From: Paenalicyclobacillus ferrooxydans
Lineage (GTDB): Bacteria; Bacillota; Bacilli; Alicyclobacillales; Alicyclobacillaceae
NCBI RefSeq assembly: GCF_001399675.1
Contig: NZ_LJCO01000033.1
Coordinates: 1-64,000, forward strand
Direction of reading: 5' to 3'
DNA: 64,000 nucleotides
Positions 44,070 to 53,688 of the stretch are shown here, piece after piece. The notes under the pieces were generated by a model that saw nothing but the letters and a program-made list of their open reading frames with translations, did no database searches and was not told the DNA's origin. The translations under genes were made by a program, and so were the position numbers. Positions within the stretch are counted from its first letter, which is position 1. Every line of letters starts with the position of its first letter.

Positions 44070-44106
44070 CTTTTAAGAAGGAATGTTCACCTTACCTTCT
44101 TTTAAG
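44070..44106 (+). terminator. Weak hairpin before the aminotransferase gene
   Basis: AAGAAGG and CCTTCTT form a 7-bp stem around a 12-nt loop, followed by TTAAGC. It may attenuate transcription after legH. Confidence 0.4.
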
Positions 44107-44117
44107 CGATACATCAG

Positions 44118-44143
44118 TCAAGTATTTTGTCCCAAATCGATAT
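44118..44143 (+). promoter_or_regulatory. Possible sigma-D-like promoter
   Basis: TCAA (44118-44121) and ATCGATAT (44136-44143) with 14 bp between them resemble the TAAA-N15-GCCGATAT motility consensus. They lie 46 bp before the aminotransferase start. The match is imperfect. Confidence 0.3.
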
Positions 44144-44188
44144 AGTTTGGAGAGATTCTATCCTTAACGAAACCAAGAGGTGTAGACA

Positions 44189-45298
44189 GTGCAGATTCCA
44201 TTATCATCTCCAGATATCAACCAGTGCGATAAAGAGGCTGTTATGAGTGTATTAAACACTTCGGTTCTTAGCATCGGTCGTCAGCTCAAAGAGTTTGAGT
44301 CCTTAATTGCCGATTCGGTGGGCGTCAAACACGGCATAGGTGTGAATAGTGGTACCAGCGGATTGCATGTTATTATTCGAGCACTTGGAATCAGTGATGG
44401 GGACGAGGTCATTACAACACCGTTTTCTTTTGTCTCTTCTGCGAATTGTATTTTATTTGAAAGAGCGAAACCTGTATTTGTGGATATTGACCCTATTACG
44501 CTAAACATTGACCCGGCACAGATTGAGGAAAAAATTACACCGAAGACAAAAGCCATTCTCGGTGTCCATGTGTTTGGACATCCCTATGACATTGACACTA
44601 TTCACGACATTGCAAGGCGGCACGGATTGTACGTGATTGAGGATGCCTGTGAAGCAATTGGGGCGAAATATCATGGACGCACGGTAGGTGCTGAGTCTGA
44701 TGCAGCTGTTTTTGCCTTTTACCCGAATAAGCAAATAACCACGGGGGAGGGCGGCATGATTGTGACGAATCATGAAGAGCTTGCACGATTGGCTCGCAGT
44801 CTGCGCAATCAGGGTCGTAGTGACACGAACGAGTGGCTGAGTCACGAGCGTCTTGGTTACAACTATCGACTGAGTGAGATGAACGCCGCTCTCGGTGTAT
44901 CTCAGTTTTCTCGTTTGAACAAGATTCTCTCTAAGCGAGCAGAGGTTGCTAACAAGTACACAAAACTATTTCATGGGGCCGACCAAATCATAACCCCACA
45001 ACAGGCAGAAGATATTGAAAAGAGCTGGTTCGTATATGTCATTCAGTTGGCTGATGGTCTCGATCGTAATTTAGTGATGGAGGCATTGCAAGCCGATGGA
45101 ATCGGTTGTCGCGGCTATTTTTCACCCATCCATCTTCAGCCGTTTTACAGAGAGCAATTTGGCTTCCAGGAAGGAGATTTCCCCATAACAGAATCCGTAT
45201 CTGCACGAACTATTGCATTACCGTTCTTCACATCTATGTCGGATGATCAAGTCGAGTATGTGGTAGATCGAGTATGCAGTATCACGGAAAATATGTAG
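44189..45298 (+). CDS. legC: DegT/DnrJ-type aminotransferase, LegC-like
   Basis: A 369-residue PLP-dependent aminotransferase. It would convert the UDP-4-keto sugar made by LegB into the 4-amino sugar. Lys181 in FYPNKQITTGEGGM is the PLP Schiff-base lysine; NSGTSGLH and VIEDACEAIGA are family motifs. GTG start after AAGAGGTG. It is separated from legH by a 120-bp gap with a weak terminator and a possible promoter, so it may have its own control. Confidence 0.88.
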   Translation: MQIPLSSPDINQCDKEAVMSVLNTSVLSIGRQLKEFESLIADSVGVKHGIGVNSGTSGLHVIIRALGISDGDEVITTPFSFVSSANCILFERAKPVFVDIDPITLNIDPAQIEEKITPKTKAILGVHVFGHPYDIDTIHDIARRHGLYVIEDACEAIGAKYHGRTVGAESDAAVFAFYPNKQITTGEGGMIVTNHEELARLARSLRNQGRSDTNEWLSHERLGYNYRLSEMNAALGVSQFSRLNKILSKRAEVANKYTKLFHGADQIITPQQAEDIEKSWFVYVIQLADGLDRNLVMEALQADGIGCRGYFSPIHLQPFYREQFGFQEGDFPITESVSARTIALPFFTSMSDDQVEYVVDRVCSITENM

Positions 45299-45338
45299 TC
45301 TGCTGTATTGGCCGCCAGTAGGCCTTGGGGGAATTCGT

Positions 45339-45899
45339 ATGAGAGTAATGAAAGGTGTCTCCGTTATCTTGGCCAGCGTGATTTTAGCCGCCCTCTTACT
45401 CATGGTTGCATTGCACTTGATAGGGGTGGATCCGCTGTATAAATATGAGGCTTCTTTGGGATTGGTCAAATCAAAGGCATCCATTGTCTCGCAAACGTCA
45501 ACACGGCAATCACAGATCGTAGATTTAGAGAAGAAGAATACTGCGTTAGCGAACCAGACAGCGGGTTACCAAACCACAATCAGTAACTTACAAACGAAAC
45601 TGCAAGCCGCTGAGTCACAGGTGGGTCAGCTTCAAAAGCAAATTAAGAAGCTACAAACAACTCAAGCCACGCAGTCCGCTGAATGGAAGAAGGAAGCCAG
45701 TCTGCTGACCCAGTTACAACCAGACCAAGCTGTGACTGTCCTAAATGCCATCAACTCCATTCCAACTGAAGCTGAAATCTTAGCTCAAATGTCCACGTCG
45801 GATGCCGCACCAATTTTGGCGGCCTTTGCCTCCCAAGACGCGAAGACAGCTAGCCAACTTTTCACGTTGTCGACCAGCTATGCTGCAGCGGGACAATGA
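45339..45899 (+). CDS. YlxF/MotE-like flagellar membrane protein
   Basis: A 186-residue protein with one N-terminal membrane segment (about residues 7-28), a long coiled coil (about 50-125) and a C-terminal MgtE-N-like helical module (LQPDQAVTVLNAI, AEILAQMSTSDAAPILAAF). This is the layout of YlxF in Bacillus flagellar operons and of MotE chaperones of MotB. It directly precedes fliK, as ylxF does in Bacillus. Confidence 0.78.
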   Translation: MRVMKGVSVILASVILAALLLMVALHLIGVDPLYKYEASLGLVKSKASIVSQTSTRQSQIVDLEKKNTALANQTAGYQTTISNLQTKLQAAESQVGQLQKQIKKLQTTQATQSAEWKKEASLLTQLQPDQAVTVLNAINSIPTEAEILAQMSTSDAAPILAAFASQDAKTASQLFTLSTSYAAAGQ

Positions 45900-46024
45900 A
45901 TCCACGAAGAACGTTTAAATTGCAAGGCATTACACTATAGTCATTGTGCTACTCAGGTTTTTCGGTATAACTCGATTGTCATGAGGTTAGTAAATTAATA
46001 AATCCGAATGAACGGAGTGGAAAC

Positions 46025-47392
46025 TTGGGTCCACTAAACGGATTTGTACACACGGAGTCTACCAGTTCGCATCAAACGAAAGCGTCGGGAGACAAGCATG
46101 GCAAATCGAAGAAGAGCAACGGTGAGGAAGGTGTCGGTGCTTCCTTTGTGTCAATATTTCAATCCATTGTAGTGCCGAATCGGGGTCACACCAACGCTCA
46201 CGTGCCCGTCGCGTCTGACGCAGGAGCGATAAAAGGGAACCGCAAGTTGAGTAGTGGACGGTCAAATCGCCCTGATTTATCGAGTGGTGCGTTAACGCAA
46301 TATGCTCCGCTTCAAATAAATTCACTTACTACTTCAGGATTGAACGGCCGTGAACCAAGCACTGGTCCTTCGGAAGCTATGCCTTTGGAATCTTCACGGC
46401 GGCAGAGTCCGCAAGGAGAGAACCTGAAGCCCTCCCACCGTGGGAAGCAAGCCGGGAAAATCGGGACTCGCAATACGTTACAGTTGAGTATAAATCGTCA
46501 TCAACTGCTTCTCTCGAAACACTTAGCGGTCTCTCCAGAGGCCGGGGTTCGAGCTGGCTCGATCTCTGGGGGAACGTCGAAAGGTTCTAAAGCAAACACC
46601 GATGAGTATGTTCAACAAATTCAGCAGGCACTGGTGAAGGCCACTCAGAACCCGCGTGGAAAATCCCACGTAAGTTCAGAAGCGTCGGGGCGTGTAAGTC
46701 GCGGTGCTCAGCAACAAAAAGCTGGCTCTAAGACACTCGCATCTTTGAGTGTGGCAGACGTGACAAGCTTAGCCGGGGAGAGCAAAGTCAAACCTTCAGA
46801 AATGACAGTGCATAATTTGTCATCGGCAACCTCGAAATCCTCAGGAGGTAGTCCTGTATCAAAAGGTCATAGTCAAGTGGATCCACAATTACCAGGACTC
46901 GCAGGATTGAACGTCAGCACGCTCGCTACTCCAAGTCCATCGAGTGATGCGACGTCAGCACAAACGCTGTCGTTGGCAGATCCAAGCGCCCATTCCGTCT
47001 TCCAGGATATCGTTAGCGGGCAGGTTCAGTCTGGTCAGCAGTCAGTGACCGTAAATATTCATCCCGAAGGGATGGGGAACATCAACATTATTGTCAACCA
47101 AACTACCGCTCACCAGATTTCTGTCCAAGTTCAAGCGAGTAGTGCGCAGACCGTGCAGTGGTTCAATCAGCAAAAGGATGGACTTACCAGCGCGTTGCAG
47201 AACACGGGTTTTCAACTGTCCGGATTTCAAATCTCTTATGGACAAGGGAACGCAGATCAGCACGGCCGTGGATTCATTCCCTACCGAGGTATCCAAACCG
47301 CGAAAAGCGCTGGCTCGATAGCTTCTATTGATGTTGTACAACCGGAAGAGGTAGGCATATCTGATTCGCAAACTCGGAGGTGGTTTGGGTGA
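46025..47392 (+). CDS. fliK: Flagellar hook-length control protein FliK
   Basis: A 455-residue secreted ruler protein. The long N-terminal part is Ser/Gly/Lys-rich and disordered. The conserved C-terminal domain (about residues 330-410) shows VTVNIHPEGMGNINIIVNQ and a helical segment before SGFQISYGQG. TTG start after GGAG. Its stop overlaps the flgD start (GTGA). Confidence 0.88.
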   Translation: MGPLNGFVHTESTSSHQTKASGDKHGKSKKSNGEEGVGASFVSIFQSIVVPNRGHTNAHVPVASDAGAIKGNRKLSSGRSNRPDLSSGALTQYAPLQINSLTTSGLNGREPSTGPSEAMPLESSRRQSPQGENLKPSHRGKQAGKIGTRNTLQLSINRHQLLLSKHLAVSPEAGVRAGSISGGTSKGSKANTDEYVQQIQQALVKATQNPRGKSHVSSEASGRVSRGAQQQKAGSKTLASLSVADVTSLAGESKVKPSEMTVHNLSSATSKSSGGSPVSKGHSQVDPQLPGLAGLNVSTLATPSPSSDATSAQTLSLADPSAHSVFQDIVSGQVQSGQQSVTVNIHPEGMGNINIIVNQTTAHQISVQVQASSAQTVQWFNQQKDGLTSALQNTGFQLSGFQISYGQGNADQHGRGFIPYRGIQTAKSAGSIASIDVVQPEEVGISDSQTRRWFG

Positions 47393-47808
47393 CAACACCG
47401 ATTCCTGCACAGATGTCGTCTGTTTCAACAGCTTTGCCATCCGGGGTTCCTGCGAACCCAAATGGTCAACTCACTGAAAACTCGTTCTTACAGATGATGG
47501 TGACACAGATGCAATACCAGGATCCCCTTTCCTCGTCTTCTACCAGTGGAACTCAAATGCTGTCTCAACTATCACAGTACGCACAGATTGAAGCGCTTAC
47601 GAATCTCGAACAAATTGCGCAGTCCATCCAATCTGCTCTTGGGATGAGTATGGGAGCTCAAATTCTAGGCAAGACAGCCACTGTAACAGATTCCTCGGGG
47701 AACGCTGTCACTGGAACGGTGACTTCAGTTAAAAACAGCAACGGCACGTCACAAATTGAGATCAATAACAACTACTATCCGACCTCGAGTGTGACACAAA
47801 TCGGTTAA
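47389..47808 (+). CDS. flgD: Flagellar hook cap protein FlgD
   Basis: A 139-residue hook-assembly scaffold. The FlgD N-terminal signature is FLQMMVTQMQYQDPL; the short C-terminal part has a Tudor-like pattern (GKTATVTDSSGNAVTGTV). GTG 47389 follows GGAGGT and overlaps the fliK stop by 4 nt. The hook gene flgE, which normally follows, is not here; a terminator follows instead. Confidence 0.92.
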   Translation: MTTPIPAQMSSVSTALPSGVPANPNGQLTENSFLQMMVTQMQYQDPLSSSSTSGTQMLSQLSQYAQIEALTNLEQIAQSIQSALGMSMGAQILGKTATVTDSSGNAVTGTVTSVKNSNGTSQIEINNNYYPTSSVTQIG

Positions 47809-47822
47809 TGCTCATGTTTCGA

Positions 47823-47860
47823 CTCCAACCATTCATTTTTCGCGTGGTTGGGGTTTTTTT
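47823..47860 (+). terminator. Terminator between flgD and flgB
   Basis: CTCCAACCA (47823-47831) pairs with TGGTTGGGG (47845-47853), followed by seven T residues. It marks the end of the filament/glycan/fliK-flgD transcript. Confidence 0.85.
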
Positions 47861-47861
47861 A

Positions 47862-47909
47862 TTGACAACAGATATAAAGATTCGTCAATTTACGACACGT
47901 ATGTATAAT
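47862..47909 (+). promoter_or_regulatory. Probable promoter region of the flgB operon
   Basis: TTGACA (47862-47867) and a perfect TATAAT (47904-47909) both lie in the 70 bp between the terminator and the flgB ribosome site, but their spacing does not match each other. TATAAT probably pairs with a poor -35 near 47881, or an activator is used. TAAA at 47875-47878 could belong to a poor sigma-D site. Confidence 0.4.
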
Positions 47910-47933
47910 GCGTGTATGTTAGGAGGGCATATG

Positions 47934-48338
47934 ATGACATCTGATAATCTCGCGTTGGGTCTTCTTCAAAATGCTCTAACGGCGTCCAGCTTACGTCAGG
48001 CGGCCTATTCCAATAACATCGCAAATGCAGATACACCTGGATATAAAGCCCAGAGCGTCGAATTTGAGTCCCTATTTCAAAATGCGATGACAACCGCTCC
48101 TGCTGCACAGCTTGGGCAAAAGTCTATGCCCATCTCGCTGAACAATTCGACCGCACTTTTGAATATCAAACCAGAAGTGGTTTCGGATCCAAATACGACA
48201 GTAAACAATAATGGGAACAACGTTGATATTGCATCTCAAATGGCTGGAATGGCGGAAAACCAACTCCGTTACAATGCATTGTCTCAGGACATGTCAATCC
48301 GATTTACCCGTATCGAAAATGTGCTTACTGGAGTGTGA
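47934..48338 (+). CDS. flgB: Flagellar proximal rod protein FlgB
   Basis: A 134-residue rod protein. The axial signature is NNIANADTPGYKAQ, and the C-terminal MAENQLRYNALSQDMS helix is typical. ATG 47934 has AGGAGG at 7 nt; ATG 47931 is also possible. The longer frame to 47808 runs through the terminator and promoter region and is rejected. It is the first gene of the basal-body operon. Confidence 0.94.
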   Translation: MTSDNLALGLLQNALTASSLRQAAYSNNIANADTPGYKAQSVEFESLFQNAMTTAPAAQLGQKSMPISLNNSTALLNIKPEVVSDPNTTVNNNGNNVDIASQMAGMAENQLRYNALSQDMSIRFTRIENVLTGV

Positions 48339-48781
48339 TAAGCGTGATTGACCCTATGGCCATTAGTGCTTCGGGATTGACCTTTAATCAGCTTCGAATG
48401 GACGTCATTGCAAATAATGTAGCGAACGCTAATACGACCAGAACACCTGAAGGCGGGCCCTACCGCCGTGAAGTAGTCGTGGCGCAACCTCTTCAACAAT
48501 CCTCTTTTGGTAATTTGCTGGGTCAGTACATGGGGAGTGCTGGCAATCAAATTGGTAGTGGTGTTCAAGCAGTGCAAATTGCCCAGGATCCGAGTCCATT
48601 CCCCAAAGTGTACGATCCCTCCAGTCCTGACGCGGTGAATGGGTATGTGCAGATGCCGAATGTCAACATTCAAACAGAAATGACTGACATGGTTGATGCC
48701 ATCAACGCCTACCGTGCCAACTCGACTGCTTTTGATGCTTCAAAACAACTGGATATTGCAGCCATCACACTCGGGAAGTAG
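48335..48781 (+). CDS. flgC: Flagellar proximal rod protein FlgC
   Basis: A 148-residue rod protein with the axial motif DVIANNVANANTTRTPEGGP and the C-terminal YVQMPNVNIQTEMTDMVDA helix. GTG start overlaps the flgB stop by 4 nt; GTG 48344 is an alternative. Confidence 0.95.
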   Translation: MISVIDPMAISASGLTFNQLRMDVIANNVANANTTRTPEGGPYRREVVVAQPLQQSSFGNLLGQYMGSAGNQIGSGVQAVQIAQDPSPFPKVYDPSSPDAVNGYVQMPNVNIQTEMTDMVDAINAYRANSTAFDASKQLDIAAITLGK

Positions 48782-48791
48782 GTAACTTAAA

Positions 48792-49097
48792 ATGATCAGT
48801 GGCATTCAATTTACTCCATCCACAATGAACAGTGCGGTTTCTGCGAATTCCCGTGGGAATCAGTCGGTGTCAGGTGGCCAAGACTTCGGAAGTCTGCTCC
48901 AAGGTGCGTTGAATAATGTCGGAAATACCTTGAGTCAGGCGAACACAGATGCGGTGATGTACGCGACGGGAGGTCCCGTCAGCATTCAGCAGTTGATGGT
49001 TGCCGAACAACAGGCCAACATCGCAGCGGACACGATAACACAAGTTGACAAGCGTATTGTTAGCGACTATCAAACGATAATGAACATGTCGGTCTAA
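48792..49097 (+). CDS. fliE: Flagellar rod-MS-ring adaptor FliE
   Basis: A 101-residue adaptor that joins rod and MS ring. The C-terminal half QQLMVAEQQANIAADTITQV and the end IVSDYQTIMNMSV are highly characteristic. Confidence 0.94.
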   Translation: MISGIQFTPSTMNSAVSANSRGNQSVSGGQDFGSLLQGALNNVGNTLSQANTDAVMYATGGPVSIQQLMVAEQQANIAADTITQVDKRIVSDYQTIMNMSV

Positions 49098-49109
49098 GGG
49101 TGAACGGAA

Positions 49110-50630
49110 TTGGATTCGTCTCTACTGAAGTACATTGCTCCAATCACGCAGTGGTGGAACAAGTTCAACCCGCGGCAGAAACGTAACTTGGTTATATCGC
49201 TTGTCAGTGCGCTTATTTGTGTCGTTGTGATTGTATGGTTCACCACGCGCCCGAACTACGTTACTGTGATGAGTGGATTGGACGACAATTCACTTGGACA
49301 AGTACAGCAACAGCTGAATACGTTGAAAATCCCAAATAAGATTAATGGAACGTCGATATTGGTTCCAAAGGCGGACGCAGACCAGGCCCGTATTCAGCTC
49401 TCTATGGCGGGGTTACCCAAAACCGGAGCAATCGATTACAGCTCAGTAAAGTCGTCGTACGCTATGACGCAAGCCCAGTTCAATCTGCAGGTATTAAATG
49501 TGCTACAACAACAACTTGCACAGACCATAGATCAAATGAACGGTGTGGTAGCGTCACAAGTCAACATCGTGATCCCTCAGCAAAGCAATATGTTCGTGAA
49601 TAACAATCAACCTTCAAAGGCATCAGTGTTTCTGCAGGTTGGTACAGGTGCCCAGGTATCGCCGTCTGAGGTCGCAGGAATTCAGTCACTGGTTGCTCAT
49701 TCTGTTAGTGGTTTGTCTGCAGGAAACGTATCCGTGGTCGATCAGAACGGGACCACGCTGTCCTCTCAGGGCGCTACTTCTTCTACGGGGGCAGTGCTGA
49801 CAAACTCTGAACTGTCACTCCGGCAACAGATTGAATCCCAACTTCAACAACAGCTTCAGGGCGGTTTGTCACAAATCGTGGGGCCGGGGAATGTTGTTGT
49901 AACCGTAAATGCAGATGTTAGTTTCAATCGGGTCGTCAGTCAATCTCATAGTGTAACTCCCGCACAAGGACAGAGTACAGGGCTTCCAACGAGCCAGCAA
50001 ATCACAAAGAGTTCTAGTTCCAGTACAGGCGGAGCACCTAGCGGAGCGGCGACGACCTCAAGCTCGAATCCAGGTAGTGCAGTGTACTTAGGCTCCGCGG
50101 GTAGCGCTTCAAACTCGACATCCACACAGAGTTCAAGCACTACCAACTACGATAATAACTATGTAAATACGCAGACGACGAACGATCCGATACAAATCAA
50201 TGGTTACTCTGTTGGTGTTCTCGTCGACAGCACCAACAAGGCAATTACTCCACAGGTTCTTAGTCAAATTAAGTCTTACGTACAAAATACAGTTGGCTCT
50301 ATGCCTGGCCAGAAAAACAGCGTTACGGTTTCGACAGTTCCATTTCAGCATACAGGGACAACACTGCTTTCTCCTGCCAAAAACAGTATTCTGCCATTCG
50401 CCATTGCCGGTGCGGCGCTACTATTGTTCGGTGGAGGCGCCACATGGTTGATTGTGTCGAGGCGAAAGAGACAGCGAGGAATGGCCCCTGAGCCAGAACC
50501 TGTCCTGTACACGGAAGACCTTGCCCAACCCAATGAAGCAGATCACATGAAACGCAGAGTTGCTAAATTAGCCAACGATAAGCCGGAGGAGTTTGCAAAA
50601 ATGCTTCGGACCTGGCTCAACGAGGACTAG
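49110..50630 (+). CDS. fliF: Flagellar MS-ring protein FliF
   Basis: A 506-residue membrane protein that forms the MS ring. It has membrane segments near residues 26-46 and 428-450, ring-building motifs (LSMAGLPKTGAIDYSS), a Ser/Thr-rich loop around residues 280-350 and the C-terminal FliG-binding tail (PEEFAKMLRTWLNED). TTG start. Confidence 0.95.
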   Translation: MDSSLLKYIAPITQWWNKFNPRQKRNLVISLVSALICVVVIVWFTTRPNYVTVMSGLDDNSLGQVQQQLNTLKIPNKINGTSILVPKADADQARIQLSMAGLPKTGAIDYSSVKSSYAMTQAQFNLQVLNVLQQQLAQTIDQMNGVVASQVNIVIPQQSNMFVNNNQPSKASVFLQVGTGAQVSPSEVAGIQSLVAHSVSGLSAGNVSVVDQNGTTLSSQGATSSTGAVLTNSELSLRQQIESQLQQQLQGGLSQIVGPGNVVVTVNADVSFNRVVSQSHSVTPAQGQSTGLPTSQQITKSSSSSTGGAPSGAATTSSSNPGSAVYLGSAGSASNSTSTQSSSTTNYDNNYVNTQTTNDPIQINGYSVGVLVDSTNKAITPQVLSQIKSYVQNTVGSMPGQKNSVTVSTVPFQHTGTTLLSPAKNSILPFAIAGAALLLFGGGATWLIVSRRKRQRGMAPEPEPVLYTEDLAQPNEADHMKRRVAKLANDKPEEFAKMLRTWLNED

Positions 50631-50645
50631 TGAGGGGGCGAAGTC

Positions 50646-51662
50646 ATGGCGTTGCAGAGGCGGGAGCGCCCCTTGACTGGTAGGGAGAAAGCAGCAATTA
50701 TGATGATTTCTCTTGGACAAGACACGGCTGCGAAAGTCTACCAAATTCTGAGTGAGGAAGAGATGGAGTCCCTGACATACCAAATCGCGAATCTCAAACG
50801 GATTGATAATGATCAGCGCGAACAAGTATTTCAGGAGTTTCACGATCTGGCTACGGCGAATGAGTATATTATGATTGGCGGAATCCAGTATGCTCGGGAT
50901 GTCTTGGAAAAGGCTGTAGGGCAGGAGCGGGCCGACCGAGTCTTCTCGAAACTGCAGGGTTCACTACAAGTGAAGCCGTTTGCATTTGCAAAGAACATTG
51001 AATCGAGTCAAATTCTTGCCTTCCTGCAAGGGGAACATCCACAAACCATTGCACTCGTGCTGTCCTATTTAGATCCAAACCAATCAGCCACGATTATACA
51101 GTCCCTCCCGCATGACATACAGGTTGACATCGCACGGCGAATCGCGCTGACCAAGGTTACGTCGCCGGAGGCGGTGTATGAAATTGAGCAAGCGCTAGAA
51201 GCCAAATTGTCGACGGCTGACCCGAGGGATGACATGAAAATTGGCGGGATCGATGCAATTGTACAGATCATTAACGGCGTTGATCGAGCCACGGAGAAGA
51301 CGATTCTCGATTCATTAATTACAACGGATCCAGAGTTAGCTGACGAAATTAAGAAGAAGCTGTTTGTCTTTGAGGATATAGCCATGCTTGATTCCCGTGC
51401 GTTGCAGAGGGTGATTCGGGACGTCGAAACGAAGGACATGCAACTCGCGTTGAAAGGTTCGAGTGAGGAAGTCAAGACACTCATCTTTGCAAACATGTCA
51501 AAGCGCATGGCAGATACCATTCAGGAAGAGATGGAGTTCATGGGGGCTGTTCGCTTGCAAGACGTGGAAGACGCGCAGCAAAGTATTGTTGCTGTCATTC
51601 GGCGCTTGGAAGATGAAGGTGAGATTGTGATTGCTCGGGGTGGTGAGAACTATGTCCGGTAA
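50646..51662 (+). CDS. fliG: Flagellar motor switch protein FliG
   Basis: A 338-residue rotor protein that contacts FliF, FliM and the stator. It shows AAIMMISLGQDTAAKVYQIL, the central HPQTIALVLSYLDP (EHPQ motif) and the C-terminal torque helix with DSRALQRVIRDVETKDMQLA and its charged residues. Confidence 0.97.
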   Translation: MALQRRERPLTGREKAAIMMISLGQDTAAKVYQILSEEEMESLTYQIANLKRIDNDQREQVFQEFHDLATANEYIMIGGIQYARDVLEKAVGQERADRVFSKLQGSLQVKPFAFAKNIESSQILAFLQGEHPQTIALVLSYLDPNQSATIIQSLPHDIQVDIARRIALTKVTSPEAVYEIEQALEAKLSTADPRDDMKIGGIDAIVQIINGVDRATEKTILDSLITTDPELADEIKKKLFVFEDIAMLDSRALQRVIRDVETKDMQLALKGSSEEVKTLIFANMSKRMADTIQEEMEFMGAVRLQDVEDAQQSIVAVIRRLEDEGEIVIARGGENYVR

Positions 51663-52386
51663 CGTGATAGTTAAGAGGGCTGTCTTGCAGAATCAAGACA
51701 CGGTTCTCATTCAAGCTCCGCGAGGCACTCATTCAATGTCGGTATCGTCCGCTGAAATGGTTGCTGGCTACGATTACAACTATCAGAAGCTCCTTGACGA
51801 AGCAAGGATTCAGGCTGACAAGATTCTAGCTGAAGCTGAGGACGAGCGGAAGAAACTGTTTGCTGCATCGAAAGCAAGTGGTTTTGAAGAGGGGTATTCA
51901 CATGGGGAGCTTCAGGCCCAACAAGATGCAAAGGCTACCTGCGATACGTTGATTCAAAGTGCAGAAAGTATTGTGTTTACTGCCAACACAGAGAGACAGA
52001 GACTCCTTTCGAGTACACTTCCGATTCTTACCGACGTTGTGATGACCTCTGTAAAAACCATTATCCAGCGTGAAATGCTCATTGAGCGTGTCGATGTGAG
52101 CCGTACAATAGAAGACTTGTTGAAATATGTCATCGAAGGCACGCGGATTGAGGTCAGGGTAAATCCAGATGATTATGACAGTGTTTTGCGGCTAAGGCCA
52201 AAAATTCAAGGGGAGAAATTCGGTGAATGGGACGTGATGGTCATTGCAGATCCAAATCTCGACGTAGGTGGTTGTACGATTCGGTCAGATTCAGGGTACG
52301 TAGATTCCTCCATGGACGCGAAGCTGACGAAGTTACGCGAAGTTGTTGAACGGCATCTCGGGAGAATAATCGATGACCACGCTTGA
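51652..52386 (+). CDS. fliH: Flagellar assembly protein FliH
   Basis: A 244-residue regulator of the FliI ATPase. The N-terminal half is coiled coil (LLDEARIQADKILAEAEDE), and the C-terminal half resembles ATP synthase delta/E subunits (GEWDVMVIADPNLDVGGCTI). ATG 51652 overlaps the end of fliG. The end of fliH overlaps fliI by 14 nt. Confidence 0.88.
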   Translation: MSGNVIVKRAVLQNQDTVLIQAPRGTHSMSVSSAEMVAGYDYNYQKLLDEARIQADKILAEAEDERKKLFAASKASGFEEGYSHGELQAQQDAKATCDTLIQSAESIVFTANTERQRLLSSTLPILTDVVMTSVKTIIQREMLIERVDVSRTIEDLLKYVIEGTRIEVRVNPDDYDSVLRLRPKIQGEKFGEWDVMVIADPNLDVGGCTIRSDSGYVDSSMDAKLTKLREVVERHLGRIIDDHA

Positions 52387-53686
52387 GGACTTTCAGCAAG
52401 ACCTGTTATCTACCCAATGGTTCCAACTGTACGGAAGGGTTACCAAGGTCATCGGCATGCGCTTAGAATCCGCCGGTCCACACGCGAATGTCGGTGACAT
52501 GTGTGAGATCCGCGCTGAGAATAGACTATTGTGCTATGCGGAAGTCGTCGGGTTCCGCGATGCAAGTCTGGTTCTTATGCCGCTTGGTGAGATTTCTTCG
52601 ATCTTTCCAGGTGCTGATGTGCTGAATCTCAATCGGCCACTCATTGCAAACTGTTCACGATCGCTTCTTGGACGAGTCCTGGACGGACTTGGAAATCCGA
52701 TTGACAAACAAGGGCCAGTTTCAGATGGGATGCCTAGAGCGATTCAGTCTTCTCCCCCGAATCCTCTTGATAGAATTCCGATTGCAACGCAAATGCAGAC
52801 TGGTGTTCGGGTCATCGACGGTTTCCTTCCGGTTGGATATGGGCAAAGGATGGGGATCTTTGCCGGGAGTGGAGTCGGTAAGAGCACTCTGCTTTCCATG
52901 ATTGCGCGCAATACATCAGCTGATGTAAACGTAATTGCTTTGATTGGTGAACGAGGCAGAGAGGTCCGCGAATTTATCGAGAGAGACCTCGGTTCTGAAG
53001 GTATGAAGAAAAGTGTCATTGTGGTTGCTACATCAGATCAACCACCGTTGATTCGACTAAAATCTGCATTTGTCGCGACAACGATTGCGGAGTACTTTCG
53101 AGATCAGGGACTTCAAGTCAATTTGATGATGGATTCTATCACTCGATTTTGTATGGCACAACGTGAAATTGGTTTGGCTGCAGGGGAACCACCGACTACG
53201 AAGGGGTACACGCCCTCTGTTTTTGCAATGCTTCCAAAACTGCTGGAGCGATCAGGGTCCGGTGCCGAAGGGACGATTACCGCATTTTACACGGTACTTG
53301 TTGACGGTGATGACATGAATGAACCAATAGCAGATGCTGTTCGAGGGATTCTTGATGGGCATATCGTCCTGTCTCGACAATTAGCCAATGCTGGGCGTTT
53401 TCCTGCCATTGATGTTTTGAGTAGTCTAAGTCGCCTAACAGGTGTTTTGGCATCGGAATCACATCGGAAGGCCAATATCCGAGTTCGGAAGTGGATGCAG
53501 AGATATCGCGAAATTGAAGATCTCATTCGAATTGGAGCGTTCCAGCGCGGACTAGATGCAGAATCCGATATTGCTATCGAAAAAAAATCACTTATCGAAT
53601 CTTTCCTCGAACAGGATGCAGATGAACTCACAAGTGTTTCAGAGGCCATACGTCAATTGATCTCCATTGCAGAAGGGGAGGAATAG
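52373..53686 (+). CDS. fliI: Flagellum-specific ATPase FliI
   Basis: A 437-residue F1-beta-like export ATPase. Walker A is AGSGVGKST (about residues 164-172), Walker B LMMDSITRF; GERGREVREFIERDLG and GYTPSVFAMLPKLLERSG are family hallmarks. Confidence 0.97.
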   Translation: MTTLEDFQQDLLSTQWFQLYGRVTKVIGMRLESAGPHANVGDMCEIRAENRLLCYAEVVGFRDASLVLMPLGEISSIFPGADVLNLNRPLIANCSRSLLGRVLDGLGNPIDKQGPVSDGMPRAIQSSPPNPLDRIPIATQMQTGVRVIDGFLPVGYGQRMGIFAGSGVGKSTLLSMIARNTSADVNVIALIGERGREVREFIERDLGSEGMKKSVIVVATSDQPPLIRLKSAFVATTIAEYFRDQGLQVNLMMDSITRFCMAQREIGLAAGEPPTTKGYTPSVFAMLPKLLERSGSGAEGTITAFYTVLVDGDDMNEPIADAVRGILDGHIVLSRQLANAGRFPAIDVLSSLSRLTGVLASESHRKANIRVRKWMQRYREIEDLIRIGAFQRGLDAESDIAIEKKSLIESFLEQDADELTSVSEAIRQLISIAEGEE

Positions 53687-53688
53687 GT

